Of a stretch of DNA of 64,000 nucleotides, positions 25,869-35,084 are shown in pieces. Each line of letters begins with the position of its first letter. Position 1 is the stretch's first letter. This stretch comes from CAVSWT01 sp963782985 (GTDB lineage: Bacteria; Bacteroidota; Ignavibacteria; Ignavibacteriales; Ignavibacteriaceae): the NCBI GenBank assembly GCA_963782985.1, contig CAWALU010000003.1:186001-250000 (forward strand), written 5' to 3'. The notes under the pieces are model-generated. The model saw only the letters and a list, made by a program, of their open reading frames with translations, made no database searches and was not told where the DNA came from. Position numbers and translations under genes: made by a program.

Positions 25869-26540
25869 TTAAATTAAGTTAAACTTAAGTGCTGCTCCAA
25901 GCTGAAAAGATAGTGCTCTTGCTGAGAAATCTTTTATAACGTTTGTAATTCCAAATCCAAATGTAAACTGTGGTGCAAGGGTCATTAAACTGCTAAGTTT
26001 AATATCATATCCGGCTCCAGCTTTAATTGCAAACCTAACGTTGGTGTTTTGTATGGAATTCTTTACTGGAGTAGGCTTGGTTTGTATTCCGAAGTTTTGG
26101 GAGGGAGTATCGGTTGTGGTAACACTTCCCTCAACATTAAAACCGACAGCAGGCCCCACTAAAAAATACATTCCACTACTGGGTAAATTTAATTTTAAAA
26201 GTGGTTCAATCATAAAGTAAGCTAAACTAAGATCTTGATCTCTAGTCCCTTGAACACCATAACCAGGAAGAATACCTGTTTGACTATTTGAACCACTCCT
26301 ATTATCATAGAACTGTACTTGTGCTAAAATTCCCAATGTAGGAGAAAACTTCATATCCACTTGTGATCCAAATAAAATACCGAGTCCTGTATAAGATTGA
26401 TCAACATCAGACCCTGTAATAATATTGTAATTTAATCCCATGATTGGGCCAAGGCTAAGATGAAATTGTGCAAAACTTTCTTTTGAAGAAACGAAAAAGA
26501 AAAGAAGAACAACCGCAAATAGTGAAAGAGATTTTTTCAT
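25869..26540 (-). CDS. Outer-membrane beta-barrel protein (PorT/OmpW-like)
   Basis: The product is 223 aa with a signal peptide (residues 1-24, ending ESFAQ). Alternating hydrophobic strands suggest an eight-stranded barrel (SLGPIMGLNYNIITG, GILAQVQFYDN, YFLVGPAVGFN, VRFAIKAGAGYDI, LAPQFTFGFGITNV). The last strand ends FQLGAALKFNLI. Such barrels are common in Bacteroidota-type genomes, and their roles vary. It is followed by two lipoprotein genes, which may be surface partners. Confidence 0.8.
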   Translation of the reverse strand: MKKSLSLFAVVLLFFFVSSKESFAQFHLSLGPIMGLNYNIITGSDVDQSYTGLGILFGSQVDMKFSPTLGILAQVQFYDNRSGSNSQTGILPGYGVQGTRDQDLSLAYFMIEPLLKLNLPSSGMYFLVGPAVGFNVEGSVTTTDTPSQNFGIQTKPTPVKNSIQNTNVRFAIKAGAGYDIKLSSLMTLAPQFTFGFGITNVIKDFSARALSFQLGAALKFNLI

Positions 26541-26793
26541 AGTACCCTCCTAAATGAATAAAGTAAGTGAATTAATAATTTATTTTTTCTTCTACACATT
26601 AATGCGTAAAATGAAACTGAAATGGCTCATATATAAGTAATTATTTTTTATTTCCATAAACTTTACTGAAGGATGTAAAATTTATTAGTTAATAAAAAGC
26701 CTAATTGTTTAATGATTGACTTTTCGTAACGAAATAAAAATATAGACGCATAGCTTAGCTTTAATTTAGAAAAAAAAACCCATAAAAAACAAA

Positions 26794-28083
26794 TTATAAT
26801 ATTTTTTTAAACGCTATTAATTGCGCTGAAATTGTTTTTTCCAAATCTTCTTTTGAATGAGCCGTGGAAATAAACGCCGCTTCAAATTGCGCGGGGGCGA
26901 GGTATATTCCCTGATGTAACATTTCATTAAAATATTTTCCGTACAATGCCGTATTTGATGTTAACGCTGATTTAAAATCCACCACCGGCTCTTCGGTAAA
27001 AAATAAACATGACATTGAACCAACTCTATTTAAAGCAAAGTTTTTACTAATTTTTTTTAGATTTTCCTTAAATCCCTCTTCCAGAAATTTTGCTTTCTCT
27101 TCTAACTCATCGTAAACCGAAGGATTATTTTTTATATGATTTAACGCCGCAATTCCCGCGGTCATTGCCAACGGGTTTCCGCTTAAGGTTCCTGCTTGAT
27201 AAACGGGACCGCTGGGCGCAATCATTTCCATAATTTCTTTTTTGCCGCCAAAAGCGCCCACAGGCAATCCTCCGCCAATAATTTTTCCGAAAGTAGTTAA
27301 GTCCGGTTTTATGTTTACTATTTGCTGCGCGCCCCCTTTTGCAACTCTAAAGCCGGTCATCACTTCATCAAAAATCAAAACCATATTTTCTTCGTCGCAA
27401 ATACTTCTTAATCCGTTTAAAAATTCGTCCGTGCCTCGAATCATTCCCATATTGCCGGCAAATGGCTCAACTATAATTGCGGCAATTTTATTTTTGTTTT
27501 CCTTTATAAGTTTTCTAACTGAATCAATATCGTTGTAATCCGCCAACAATGTATCGGCGGCGTTTCCTTTTGTAACGCCGGGGCTTGTCGGAACCCCCAA
27601 AGTTAAAGCTCCCGAACCGGCTTTGATCAAAAAGAAATCTGCATGACCGTGATAGCATCCTTCAAATTTTATAAATTTATCTTTGCCGGTATAAGCGCGC
27701 GCCGCTCTAATTGCGCTCATTGTTGCTTCGGTTCCACTGTTTACCATTCGCGCCATTTCAATTGAAGGAACAAGCTCGGTAATTAATTTTGCCATAGTTA
27801 TTTCTAATTCAGTTGGCGCCCCAAAACTTACTCCATTTTCAATTGCTTCCTTTAAAGCGTCAATAATAAATGGAGGATTGTGTCCGAAAAGATGAGGTCC
27901 CCAGCTTCCGACGTATTCAATATATTCGTTATCGTCAACGTCAATTAGTTTTGAGCCCGATCCTTTTTTAATGAAGAGCGGGTTTCCGCCGACGGCTTTA
28001 AAAGCACGCACGGGAGAATTTACTCCGCCCGGAATATATTTTTTTGCTTCTTCAAATAGATGAGAACTTTTATTTGTATTCAT
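26794..28083 (-). CDS. hemL: Glutamate-1-semialdehyde 2,1-aminomutase
   Basis: HemL makes 5-aminolevulinate from glutamate-1-semialdehyde in the C5 route of heme synthesis. At 429 aa it has the normal length. Diagnostic parts are YIPGGVNSPVRAFKAVGG, the PLP pocket MVNSGTEATMSAIR, and FEGCYHGHAD. IFDEVMTGFRV is also present, with the PLP-binding lysine in TFGKIIGGGLPVGAFGG. The product feeds HemB, encoded at 40178. The gene stands apart from other heme genes. Confidence 0.97.
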   Translation of the reverse strand: MNTNKSSHLFEEAKKYIPGGVNSPVRAFKAVGGNPLFIKKGSGSKLIDVDDNEYIEYVGSWGPHLFGHNPPFIIDALKEAIENGVSFGAPTELEITMAKLITELVPSIEMARMVNSGTEATMSAIRAARAYTGKDKFIKFEGCYHGHADFFLIKAGSGALTLGVPTSPGVTKGNAADTLLADYNDIDSVRKLIKENKNKIAAIIVEPFAGNMGMIRGTDEFLNGLRSICDEENMVLIFDEVMTGFRVAKGGAQQIVNIKPDLTTFGKIIGGGLPVGAFGGKKEIMEMIAPSGPVYQAGTLSGNPLAMTAGIAALNHIKNNPSVYDELEEKAKFLEEGFKENLKKISKNFALNRVGSMSCLFFTEEPVVDFKSALTSNTALYGKYFNEMLHQGIYLAPAQFEAAFISTAHSKEDLEKTISAQLIAFKKIL

Positions 28084-28176
28084 AATTAATCATTTCAATT
28101 AATAAAAAAATTTTGCTTCTTCAAATTTAATAAATATAAGAAAGGAATTTAAGAGTGGAATTTATTTTAAACCTAT

Positions 28177-28731
28177 CTAAAATGTTTTTCCAATTTTTCT
28201 AATGCTGCGGGAAAAAATAATCACTTTAATTTTTCCTCGTATCTCTTTTAAGGCAATTAAACCAAAATCATCATTTCTACTATCGATGGCATTAATCCTA
28301 TTATCTCCCGCAACATAAAATTTTCCTTTTGGAATTATTTTTTGCGGGACATATTGAATTAAATAATTTTCATTACTTTTTTCATTTAGCTCGCCAACAG
28401 CGTTTGCATAAGGCTCGTCTAATTTTTTTCCATTCAAATAAATGCCGCCGCTAACAATTTCAATTTTGTCATTTTCAATTCCGATTATTCTTCTCGCCAA
28501 AGTGTAGTTATATCGGTAATCATCAATTAAAACTAAATCTCCTCTTTTAATATTTTTTGGTTCGTAATCAATATCCACTAAAAAATAATCGCCTTTAGAA
28601 ATTGTGGGAGACATTGAAAGAGAATCTCTTTCATACAAACTTTTAAACCGGTAGCCGGCTAGCGTTAAAGCAAATGCAAGCAAAGCAATAATTAAAAAAA
28701 TTGTAATTACGGTATTTAGAAAAATTTTCAT
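28177..28731 (-). CDS. Signal peptidase I-like protein with substituted catalytic lysine
   Basis: This 184 aa protein has one N-terminal membrane segment (TVITIFLIIALLAFALTLAG) and an S26 signal peptidase domain. Box B holds the serine in DSLSMSPTI, box C is KRGDLVLI, and box E is VAGDNRINAIDSRNDDFG. In box D the general-base lysine before Arg (KR in E. coli LepB, Lys145) is replaced: the sequence reads TLARRIIGI, with AGA codons. It may be inactive, use another base, or serve a special role. A second, standard LepB would then be expected in the genome. The gene follows the MOSC gene at a distance of 136 bp. Confidence 0.8.
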   Translation of the reverse strand: MKIFLNTVITIFLIIALLAFALTLAGYRFKSLYERDSLSMSPTISKGDYFLVDIDYEPKNIKRGDLVLIDDYRYNYTLARRIIGIENDKIEIVSGGIYLNGKKLDEPYANAVGELNEKSNENYLIQYVPQKIIPKGKFYVAGDNRINAIDSRNDDFGLIALKEIRGKIKVIIFSRSIRKIGKTF

Positions 28732-28867
28732 CTTTCGGAAGCATTTTTAAAAATTAAATTACTGATTCATTTAGTTGAAAAATTAAACAACATAGCTATA
28801 AAATAAAATTGCTTTTTTTTATTTGGAATGGATTTGATTTGTTAATCACAATGGAAACTGAGCGCAA

Positions 28868-29671
28868 TTATTTGAAGTCAATATCTGTAATTTCATCCGA
28901 CAAAAAAATTTCCCCTTCGTCAAAACAAATTAAATTTTGCCCGAACATTACTTTGTTATTAACTCTTCTAAATGAAGAAAGCGCGGCAAGCGGTTCAATT
29001 CCTTTTTCCCCAGTATCCTGATTTACCGTTGTAATTACGCATCTGGCGCAAGGTTTCACCGCCTGGAATTTTAAATTTCCTATTTTAAAATTATTAAATG
29101 TGTCTTCAATAAAAGACGAGCCTCCGCTAAAAACAAAATTTGTGCGGAAGCGGTTCATCGGAACAGGCGAGGATAATTTTGCATTTAATTCTTCCAAAGA
29201 TTTTTCCCCAATAATTAAAAAGGGATAAGCGTCCGCAAAACTTACAATATTTTTTTCAGGCGAATATTTTGGGTCAACTATTCTTTCGGTAGAATCGGGC
29301 ATATAAACAAGCCTGCATTTAATTTCAAGCGCGTCAGAAAACCAATCATCAATCTCTTTGGGATAAGTTTGCGCAAAACAAGTATCATCCCAGATAGGAA
29401 CTTTAATTTCTTCTTTTGAAAAGGAATTTAAAGGAATTTGTAACGGACTTACCTTTTCTTTTTTATGCTGCATAATTAATAATTCATTTTCAATCTTTGG
29501 TTGAAGCAGCGCCATTTGCGGATAGAGCCGCTGAGTCATAAAATCATTAGATGGAATTATCAGCATCCAGCGGCGGTCATACTGCAAGCCCCGCTTTTCA
29601 ACTTTTGCTGAAGATAAAGAAATTCCGCCCAGCGATTTAACGGGGTAAATATTTATTTGTGTAAGCTTCAT
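28868..29671 (-). CDS. MOSC domain protein
   Basis: This 267 aa protein has the MOSC N-terminal beta-barrel (LTQINIYPVKSLGGISL, RGLQYDRRWMLI) and the MOSC domain with its conserved cysteine motif PCARCVITTVNQ and the following GEKGIEPLAALSSFR. MOSC proteins bind molybdenum cofactor through a cysteine and transfer sulfur or reduce N-hydroxylated compounds (mARC, YcbX). No ferredoxin domain is attached. It starts 18 bp after the phosphoesterase gene and is probably in its operon. Confidence 0.9.
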   Translation of the reverse strand: MKLTQINIYPVKSLGGISLSSAKVEKRGLQYDRRWMLIIPSNDFMTQRLYPQMALLQPKIENELLIMQHKKEKVSPLQIPLNSFSKEEIKVPIWDDTCFAQTYPKEIDDWFSDALEIKCRLVYMPDSTERIVDPKYSPEKNIVSFADAYPFLIIGEKSLEELNAKLSSPVPMNRFRTNFVFSGGSSFIEDTFNNFKIGNLKFQAVKPCARCVITTVNQDTGEKGIEPLAALSSFRRVNNKVMFGQNLICFDEGEIFLSDEITDIDFK

Positions 29672-29689
29672 TAAATATTTAAAGGCAAT

Positions 29690-30919
29690 TTATTTTTTCT
29701 TTAAAGTTATAACAGTTATTTCCGGCTGAGAATTATATCTTAAAGGAACAACCGACATTCCAAGTCCGCGCGTAACAATCATTAGCATATTGCCGAACCA
29801 AAAATTGCCGCGCACAAATTTAGTTTCGAAAAGAGTTACCGACAAATTGTAAAACGGAAATAAAAAAGTAACCTGCCCCCCGTGCGTATGACCGGCAAGC
29901 ATCAAATCATAATTTTTATCTGCGACAAAATTAACCAAATCTTCCCTCGGCTGATGAACTAAAAAAATTTTAAAATCAGCGATTAAGTTTTGCGTTAACG
30001 AATCTAAATAATTTTCATCAATTCTATCGGAATAAGTTTCGGTTACAAAGGTAATTCCAAGCGAAGCGCCGTTAACATTAATTTTTTTATCAATATTATC
30101 AAGCATCAAAACATTATTTTGTTTTAACGCCGCCATTACCGCCATTCTGCTTTTTAAATAATTGGGACGATACGCCCAATTATCGTGATCTCCCACGCAG
30201 GAATAAACGCCGTACTTTGCTTTTATTTTTCCGATATATTTTGCGCCGAGATTAATATAATTAGGAGTAGATGTAATTATATCGCCGCCCACTAAAGTTA
30301 GATCGGATTTCGTTTCATTTACTTTTTTGATATAGCGGCTCAGCCTCCAGTCGTTTGTATATTTATCGGCTTGCAAATCAGCAATAAAAGTAATTTTAAA
30401 ATTGTTTAATTGATCCGGCAGATTTTTTTTAAAATAATTTACTTCTCTTACCTGCACGGTGGCGTAATCATAAAGAGAATTTAAAGGAACAAAGAGCAGA
30501 AAAAAAGCTACGATTGAAAAGACAATCCAATTATAATAACGTTTAAATTTTTCTTTCCGCTTTTTGTAATATGGATAAAATATGAGTTTGATGAAATCTA
30601 AAATTAAAATAAAAAGCATTGATTGAACTATTATAAAAACAGAAATCCAAAAAGGAATTAAAATTAGAAAATCGAAAAACAGACTTTCCGGCTGAGACGG
30701 AAAACCGTTTGAAGAACTTACGGAATAAACCCATCCCGCAATCAGATAAAGCGGATAAAGATTTAAATACAGAATTATTAAAAAATTTATTAGGTTTGTT
30801 TTTGGGGAGGGCTGAACGTTAAAAATAGTTAAAACAATTTTTCTAAATTTTTTATAGAAATAAATTTCAATAATAATTATGAGAACGAGAATTAAAATAA
30901 TTCTTAAAAAAAATGACAT
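29690..30919 (-). CDS. Membrane-anchored metallophosphoesterase
   Basis: The product is 409 aa. About four hydrophobic segments lie in the first 155 residues (FLRIILILVLIIIIEIYFY, LINFLIILYLNLYPLYLI, LLFILILDFIKLIF and VFSIVAFFLLFVPL). They are followed by a calcineurin-like phosphoesterase domain. Motif II GGDIITS and motif V GHTHGGQVTF are normal. Motif I reads IADLQAD, with Gln where His is usual, and motif III reads VGDHDNW, with Asp for Asn. These changes may mark a subfamily rather than loss of function. YkuE/YaeI-like enzymes of this kind act on lipid A precursors or similar substrates. The substrate here is unknown. Confidence 0.85.
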   Translation of the reverse strand: MSFFLRIILILVLIIIIEIYFYKKFRKIVLTIFNVQPSPKTNLINFLIILYLNLYPLYLIAGWVYSVSSSNGFPSQPESLFFDFLILIPFWISVFIIVQSMLFILILDFIKLIFYPYYKKRKEKFKRYYNWIVFSIVAFFLLFVPLNSLYDYATVQVREVNYFKKNLPDQLNNFKITFIADLQADKYTNDWRLSRYIKKVNETKSDLTLVGGDIITSTPNYINLGAKYIGKIKAKYGVYSCVGDHDNWAYRPNYLKSRMAVMAALKQNNVLMLDNIDKKINVNGASLGITFVTETYSDRIDENYLDSLTQNLIADFKIFLVHQPREDLVNFVADKNYDLMLAGHTHGGQVTFLFPFYNLSVTLFETKFVRGNFWFGNMLMIVTRGLGMSVVPLRYNSQPEITVITLKKK

Positions 30920-31059
30920 TGAAGCGGACCCTTATTTAATTTTAGAGTAGTAAGTTGGTTGTGTAAAAAAAGTTTATTTTATTTTGGCGATTTGAAATTA
31001 ATTAATTTTAATTATCATAATTTTCAGAAACTAAAATATACATTAACGGAATAAAAGAG

Positions 31060-33579
31060 ATGATTAAAACTTTAGCGCTTAAAAAATTGTTGATGCTGTC
31101 ACAATTAATTATTCTAATTAACTCGTCAAGTATAGTTGCGCAAAGCTGGATAAGAATAAATCAAGCGGGCTATCTTCAAAAATCAATTAAAGCCGCGGTC
31201 TTCTGCAGCAAAGAAAATATTTCCTTAAAATCCTTTGCTTTATATGACGCCTTAACAGATGAAAAGGTTTTTAATTCAGATGAAGTTATTACGTACGGGG
31301 AATTCAGTCCATTTGTAAAAACTTTTAGATTAGATTTTTCTGAATTTGCAGAACAAGGAAGCTACTACATAAAAGCAGATGAAATTAAATCTCCAAATTT
31401 CAGAATTGCGGATGATGTTTATAATGGCTCAGCGGATTTTCTTTTGAATTATATGCGCCAGCAGCAGTGCGGCTATAATCCTTTGTTAAAAGATTCCTGC
31501 CACACACACGATGGTTTTGCTATTTATAATCCGGCCAAAGATTCTCAATTCATTAATGTAGTCGGCGGCTGGCATGACGCAAGCGATTATCTTCAATATG
31601 TAACCACTTCGGCAAACGCAGTTTTTCAAATGCTGTTCGCTTATCAGCAAAATCCAAATTCTTTTTCAGATAATTTTGATGAAAATGGAAACGCCGGTCC
31701 AAACGGAATTCCTGATATTTTGGATCAAGCAAAATGGGGGTTAGATTGGCTAGTAAAAATGAATCCTGAAAACGAAATAATGTATAATCAAATTGCCGAT
31801 GATAGAGACCATGCTGGATTTAGGCTTCCAAATACGGATTCGGTTTTTTATGGAATTGATTTACAACGTCCTGTTTATTTCTGCAATGGTAAACCTCAGG
31901 GGGTTTTCAAAAATAAAAATCGCACCGCGGGAATTGCATCTACCGCGGGAAAATATTCTTCTGCATTTTCACTCGGCTCGCAAGTATTAGAAAAGTTTTA
32001 TCCTGACTTTTCAAAAAAAATAAAAAAGAAAGCAATTGAAGCCTACAATTTTGGAATTGAAAATCCCGGAGTTTGTCAAACCGCTCCCTGCGTTTCTCCT
32101 TATTTTTATGAAGAAGAAAACTGGGTTGACGATATGGAACTGGCGGCAATTCAATTAAATCAATTAACAAATGAAAAAAAATATTTAAGTGATGCTGTTA
32201 AGTTTGGCAGCCAAGAACAGACGACACCCTGGATGGGCGCGGACACGGCAAGGCATTACGAATGGTATCCGTTTGTAAATCTTGGTCATTATTATTTATC
32301 TAGTTCTTCAGTCCAAAAAAACAAAAATGAATTTATAAATTATTTAAAAGAAGGAATTGACAAAGTTTATCAAAGAGGAAAATCAAATCCATTTTTATTT
32401 GGTGTTCCATTTATTTGGTGTTCAAATAATCTTGTTGCCGCAATTCTTACGCAATGCAGTTTATATTTTCGGCTCACAAATGATTCAACTTATCTTTCGA
32501 TGGAAGCTTCCCTACGGGATTGGCTGTTTGGCTGCAACCCCTGGGGGACAAGCATGGTTATTGGTTATCCAACAAACGGCGATTCTCCCACAGATCCGCA
32601 TTCAGCTTTTACGGCAAAAGCGAATTACAAAATAGATGGCGGCTTAGTTGACGGTCCGGTTTACACAAGCATCTTTAATCAACTTAAAGGATTGACTTTA
32701 TATCACCCCGATGAATACGCTGAATTTCAATCTTCACGTTTTGTTTATCACGACGACTACGGAGATTATTCCACCAACGAACCAACCATGGATGGAACGG
32801 CGAGCTTAACGTATTATTTATCGGCGCTGCAAGCAGAAGGAAATTCTGAAGCTGCAAAAGATAAATCTTTTCTTCTCGAAACAAACAATGAATATAATTA
32901 CGGCGCTATAATAAGAACGGATAAAAACAAAAAAGAAATACATCTGGTTTTTACCGGGCATGAATATGCGGACGGATTGGAAACGGTAAGAAAAGTTTTA
33001 AATAAACATAATATAAATGCCTCCTTTTTTTTTACGGGAGATTTTTATCGTAATCTTAAATTCAAAAAGATTATTTCAGAATTAAAAGATGATGGAGATT
33101 ATTTAGGCGCGCACTCTAACAAACATTTGCTTTATGCTTCATGGGAAAATAGAGATTCAACCTTAATTACTAAAGAAGAATTTTTGAATGATTTAAAAGC
33201 TAATTATGCCGAGATGAAAAAGTTTGGAATTGAAAAAAATGATGCCTTACTTTTTCTACCTCCATTTGAATGGCATAACAACCAAATAAATTATTGGTGT
33301 GAAGAAGTTGGAATTACGCTTGTAAATTTTACGCCGGGAACATCGTCAAATCAAGATTGGACTTATCCCGGATTGGGCAAGCAATACGTTAGCAGCGACA
33401 CTATTTTTAATAGAATAATTAATTATGAAAAACAAAATCCAAATGGATTGAATGGTTTTATTCTTTTAACTCACCCCGGGACCGATCCCAAAAGAGAAGA
33501 TAAATTTTATAATAGGCTTGATGAATTAATAACCCTGCTTGAATCAAAAGGATATAAGTTTACTTTAATTTCAAAATAA
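31060..33579 (+). CDS. Secreted GH9 glycoside hydrolase fused to polysaccharide-deacetylase-like domain
   Basis: This 839 aa exported enzyme has a signal peptide (about 1-28, ending SIVAQ). An Ig-like cellulase N-terminal domain follows (IRINQAGYLQKSIKAAVF), then a GH9 (alpha/alpha)6 domain from about 122 to 595. Its catalytic Asp pair is Asp173/Asp176 in GGWHDASDY, the substrate His515 is in DPHSAF, and the acid is Glu574 in STNEPTMDG. Residues about 626-839 resemble a NodB/CE4 deacetylase: HSNKH, LLFLPPFEW and LLTHPG are present. The metal and catalytic Asp pair of motif I (TFDDG) is replaced by FTGHEYADG. GH9 enzymes cut beta-1,4-glucans or remove glucosamine. The fusion suggests action on chitosan-like or acetylated polymers, which is an inference. 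Confidence 0.9.
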   Translation: MIKTLALKKLLMLSQLIILINSSSIVAQSWIRINQAGYLQKSIKAAVFCSKENISLKSFALYDALTDEKVFNSDEVITYGEFSPFVKTFRLDFSEFAEQGSYYIKADEIKSPNFRIADDVYNGSADFLLNYMRQQQCGYNPLLKDSCHTHDGFAIYNPAKDSQFINVVGGWHDASDYLQYVTTSANAVFQMLFAYQQNPNSFSDNFDENGNAGPNGIPDILDQAKWGLDWLVKMNPENEIMYNQIADDRDHAGFRLPNTDSVFYGIDLQRPVYFCNGKPQGVFKNKNRTAGIASTAGKYSSAFSLGSQVLEKFYPDFSKKIKKKAIEAYNFGIENPGVCQTAPCVSPYFYEEENWVDDMELAAIQLNQLTNEKKYLSDAVKFGSQEQTTPWMGADTARHYEWYPFVNLGHYYLSSSSVQKNKNEFINYLKEGIDKVYQRGKSNPFLFGVPFIWCSNNLVAAILTQCSLYFRLTNDSTYLSMEASLRDWLFGCNPWGTSMVIGYPTNGDSPTDPHSAFTAKANYKIDGGLVDGPVYTSIFNQLKGLTLYHPDEYAEFQSSRFVYHDDYGDYSTNEPTMDGTASLTYYLSALQAEGNSEAAKDKSFLLETNNEYNYGAIIRTDKNKKEIHLVFTGHEYADGLETVRKVLNKHNINASFFFTGDFYRNLKFKKIISELKDDGDYLGAHSNKHLLYASWENRDSTLITKEEFLNDLKANYAEMKKFGIEKNDALLFLPPFEWHNNQINYWCEEVGITLVNFTPGTSSNQDWTYPGLGKQYVSSDTIFNRIINYEKQNPNGLNGFILLTHPGTDPKREDKFYNRLDELITLLESKGYKFTLISK

Positions 33580-33649
33580 ATACGAAGCTGATTGGGATGA
33601 TTATTTATGATCGGAAATAACCAGAACAATCAGCCGAAATCATCGTATT
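33579..33649. terminator. Nested inverted repeats between convergent genes
   Basis: Three nested pairs of arms can fold into one long structure: aatacga/tcgtatt (33579-33585, 33643-33649), gctgattg/caatcagc (33587-33594, 33627-33634) and ttattt/aaataa (33601-33606, 33615-33620). The element starts at the GH9 stop codon and ends 6 bp before the stop of the convergent aldo/keto reductase. A bidirectional terminator is likely, though it is longer than usual. Confidence 0.55.
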
Positions 33650-33655
33650 ATTAGT

Positions 33656-34627
33656 TTAATCTTTAAAAACATTTTTAATAAAATTAAATTCCTCATCCGT
33701 TAAAGAACTATCAGCTTTAGCGAGGTTTGATTTTACTTGCTTTAAATTCCTAAACCCGGGGATTACAGCTCCCACAACTTTATAATGAAGCATATACTGC
33801 AAAGCCATTCTCGCTAAATCCTCAATAGACGAACCAAATTTATTTTTCAGCTTTTCTAATTTTGGTTCAAGCTTAGTAAGATTTTCGGCTGAGAATCGAG
33901 ACGCATCTTTTCTATGATCGCCTTCATCAAATTTAGGCGGATTATTTTTATCATATTTATCAAGCAGCAAACCCTGCGCTACGGGTCCGAAGGCAATAAA
34001 AGAAATATTATTCTCTTCCAATAATTTTCTGGTGGAACTTCCATCAGCTACATATTTGTCGTCAAGCGCGCTGGCTGATGATTGAAGAACTTCGGGCTTT
34101 ACTTTAGGTACGAGCTTTTGAAAATCTTCATGCGAATATGCTGATTGTCCGATTACTCTAATCTTTCCTTCTTCTTTTAGGCGGTTCATCGTTTCAACGG
34201 CGTCGTCAAGATATTCATTATTTTTTCCAAAATTTCCGTGATGGAAATAATAAATATCAATGTAATCTCTTTTAAGATTTATTAATGACTGTTCGCATTG
34301 ATGGCGGATATGCGCCGGTTCGTAAGCGTTCTCAGCCGTTCCGGGGAACCAGCCGACTTTAGTGGAGATAATAAAATTATTTGTTCTGTCTCCCAGAATT
34401 CTTGCAAGCATTCTTTCGGCGCGACCATTGCCGTAAACATCAGCGTTGTCAAAATGATTTACGCCTTGCTCAATTGCATAATTAATTGCTTCGGTAATTT
34501 CTTTTTCGTCAACGTTAGCCCAGCCGTTTGGCTGTCCGTTCACCCAATTTAGTCCGCCCATTGTCCAGCAGCCCAAACTAATTTCCGAAACTTTAATCTC
34601 TGATTTTCCGAGTTTTCTGTATTTCAT
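33656..34627 (-). CDS. Aldo/keto reductase
   Basis: This 323 aa NAD(P)H-dependent oxidoreductase has a TIM-barrel fold. The catalytic tetrad is seen as Asp and Tyr in HFDNADVYGNGRAE, Lys in ISTKVGW and His in IYYFHHGN. The cofactor-binding C-terminal part includes AVIPGFRNLKQVKSN. It resembles the YhdN/general stress-type or perakine-reductase-like subgroup. The substrate cannot be read from the sequence. Confidence 0.93.
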   Translation of the reverse strand: MKYRKLGKSEIKVSEISLGCWTMGGLNWVNGQPNGWANVDEKEITEAINYAIEQGVNHFDNADVYGNGRAERMLARILGDRTNNFIISTKVGWFPGTAENAYEPAHIRHQCEQSLINLKRDYIDIYYFHHGNFGKNNEYLDDAVETMNRLKEEGKIRVIGQSAYSHEDFQKLVPKVKPEVLQSSASALDDKYVADGSSTRKLLEENNISFIAFGPVAQGLLLDKYDKNNPPKFDEGDHRKDASRFSAENLTKLEPKLEKLKNKFGSSIEDLARMALQYMLHYKVVGAVIPGFRNLKQVKSNLAKADSSLTDEEFNFIKNVFKD

Positions 34628-34649
34628 AAAATTACCTTTTTAAGTTTTT

Positions 34650-34721
34650 GTGAATGTTTATCTCTGCGACTTTGCGGTTAATCTTTGCCAACGCATAGGC
34701 GCGGAGACGCAAAGGGAAAGG
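34650..34721. repeat. Degenerate interspersed repeat fragment
   Basis: The gap between the aldo/keto reductase and the MmcQ-like gene contains 'ctgcgactttgcggttaa' and 'ggcgcggagacgcaaaggg'. These match the degenerate 'ctttgcggtt / cgcagagacgcaaag' repeat seen in many AT-rich FCB genomes. It is non-coding. Confidence 0.5.
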
Positions 34722-35075
34722 CTAAAATTTTTTTAGTTTTTCCTTTTCCGATTTTTTTAATTTGCTTGCAACCAAATCATACGAATGATCAATCATTTCT
34801 AAAATCAAATTATCGTTTAATGAACCTTTTAAATCGACAGTATTCCAATGGAGTTTGTTCATGTGGTAGCCCGGCTGGATTTCATCGTACCGCTCTCTTA
34901 ATTCAACTGCTCTTTCCGGATCGCATTTAATATTTATACTTATGGGCGGAGTTAGGCTGGCTATTAAAAATATTTTTCCAATTACTTTATAAACAGGAGA
35001 ATCCTCGCCAATGGGAACTTCCTCAACAACTCCTTTTTTCTTTAAACAATATTCTCGAATTATTTCCAAGTTCAT
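34722..35075 (-). CDS. MmcQ/YjbR family protein
   Basis: This 117 aa protein has the MmcQ/YjbR (CyaY-like) fold. It shows LEIIREYCLKKKGVVEEVPI, the lysine strand KVIGKIFLIASL, and DEIQPGYHMNKLHWNTV, which is diagnostic. Members are proposed to bind DNA, but their role is not established. I use the ATG at 35075; a frame seven codons longer begins in the repeat fragment upstream. It is flanked by repeat fragments on both sides. Confidence 0.85.
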   Translation of the reverse strand: MNLEIIREYCLKKKGVVEEVPIGEDSPVYKVIGKIFLIASLTPPISINIKCDPERAVELRERYDEIQPGYHMNKLHWNTVDLKGSLNDNLILEMIDHSYDLVASKLKKSEKEKLKKF

Positions 35076-35084
35076 TTTTTCACC

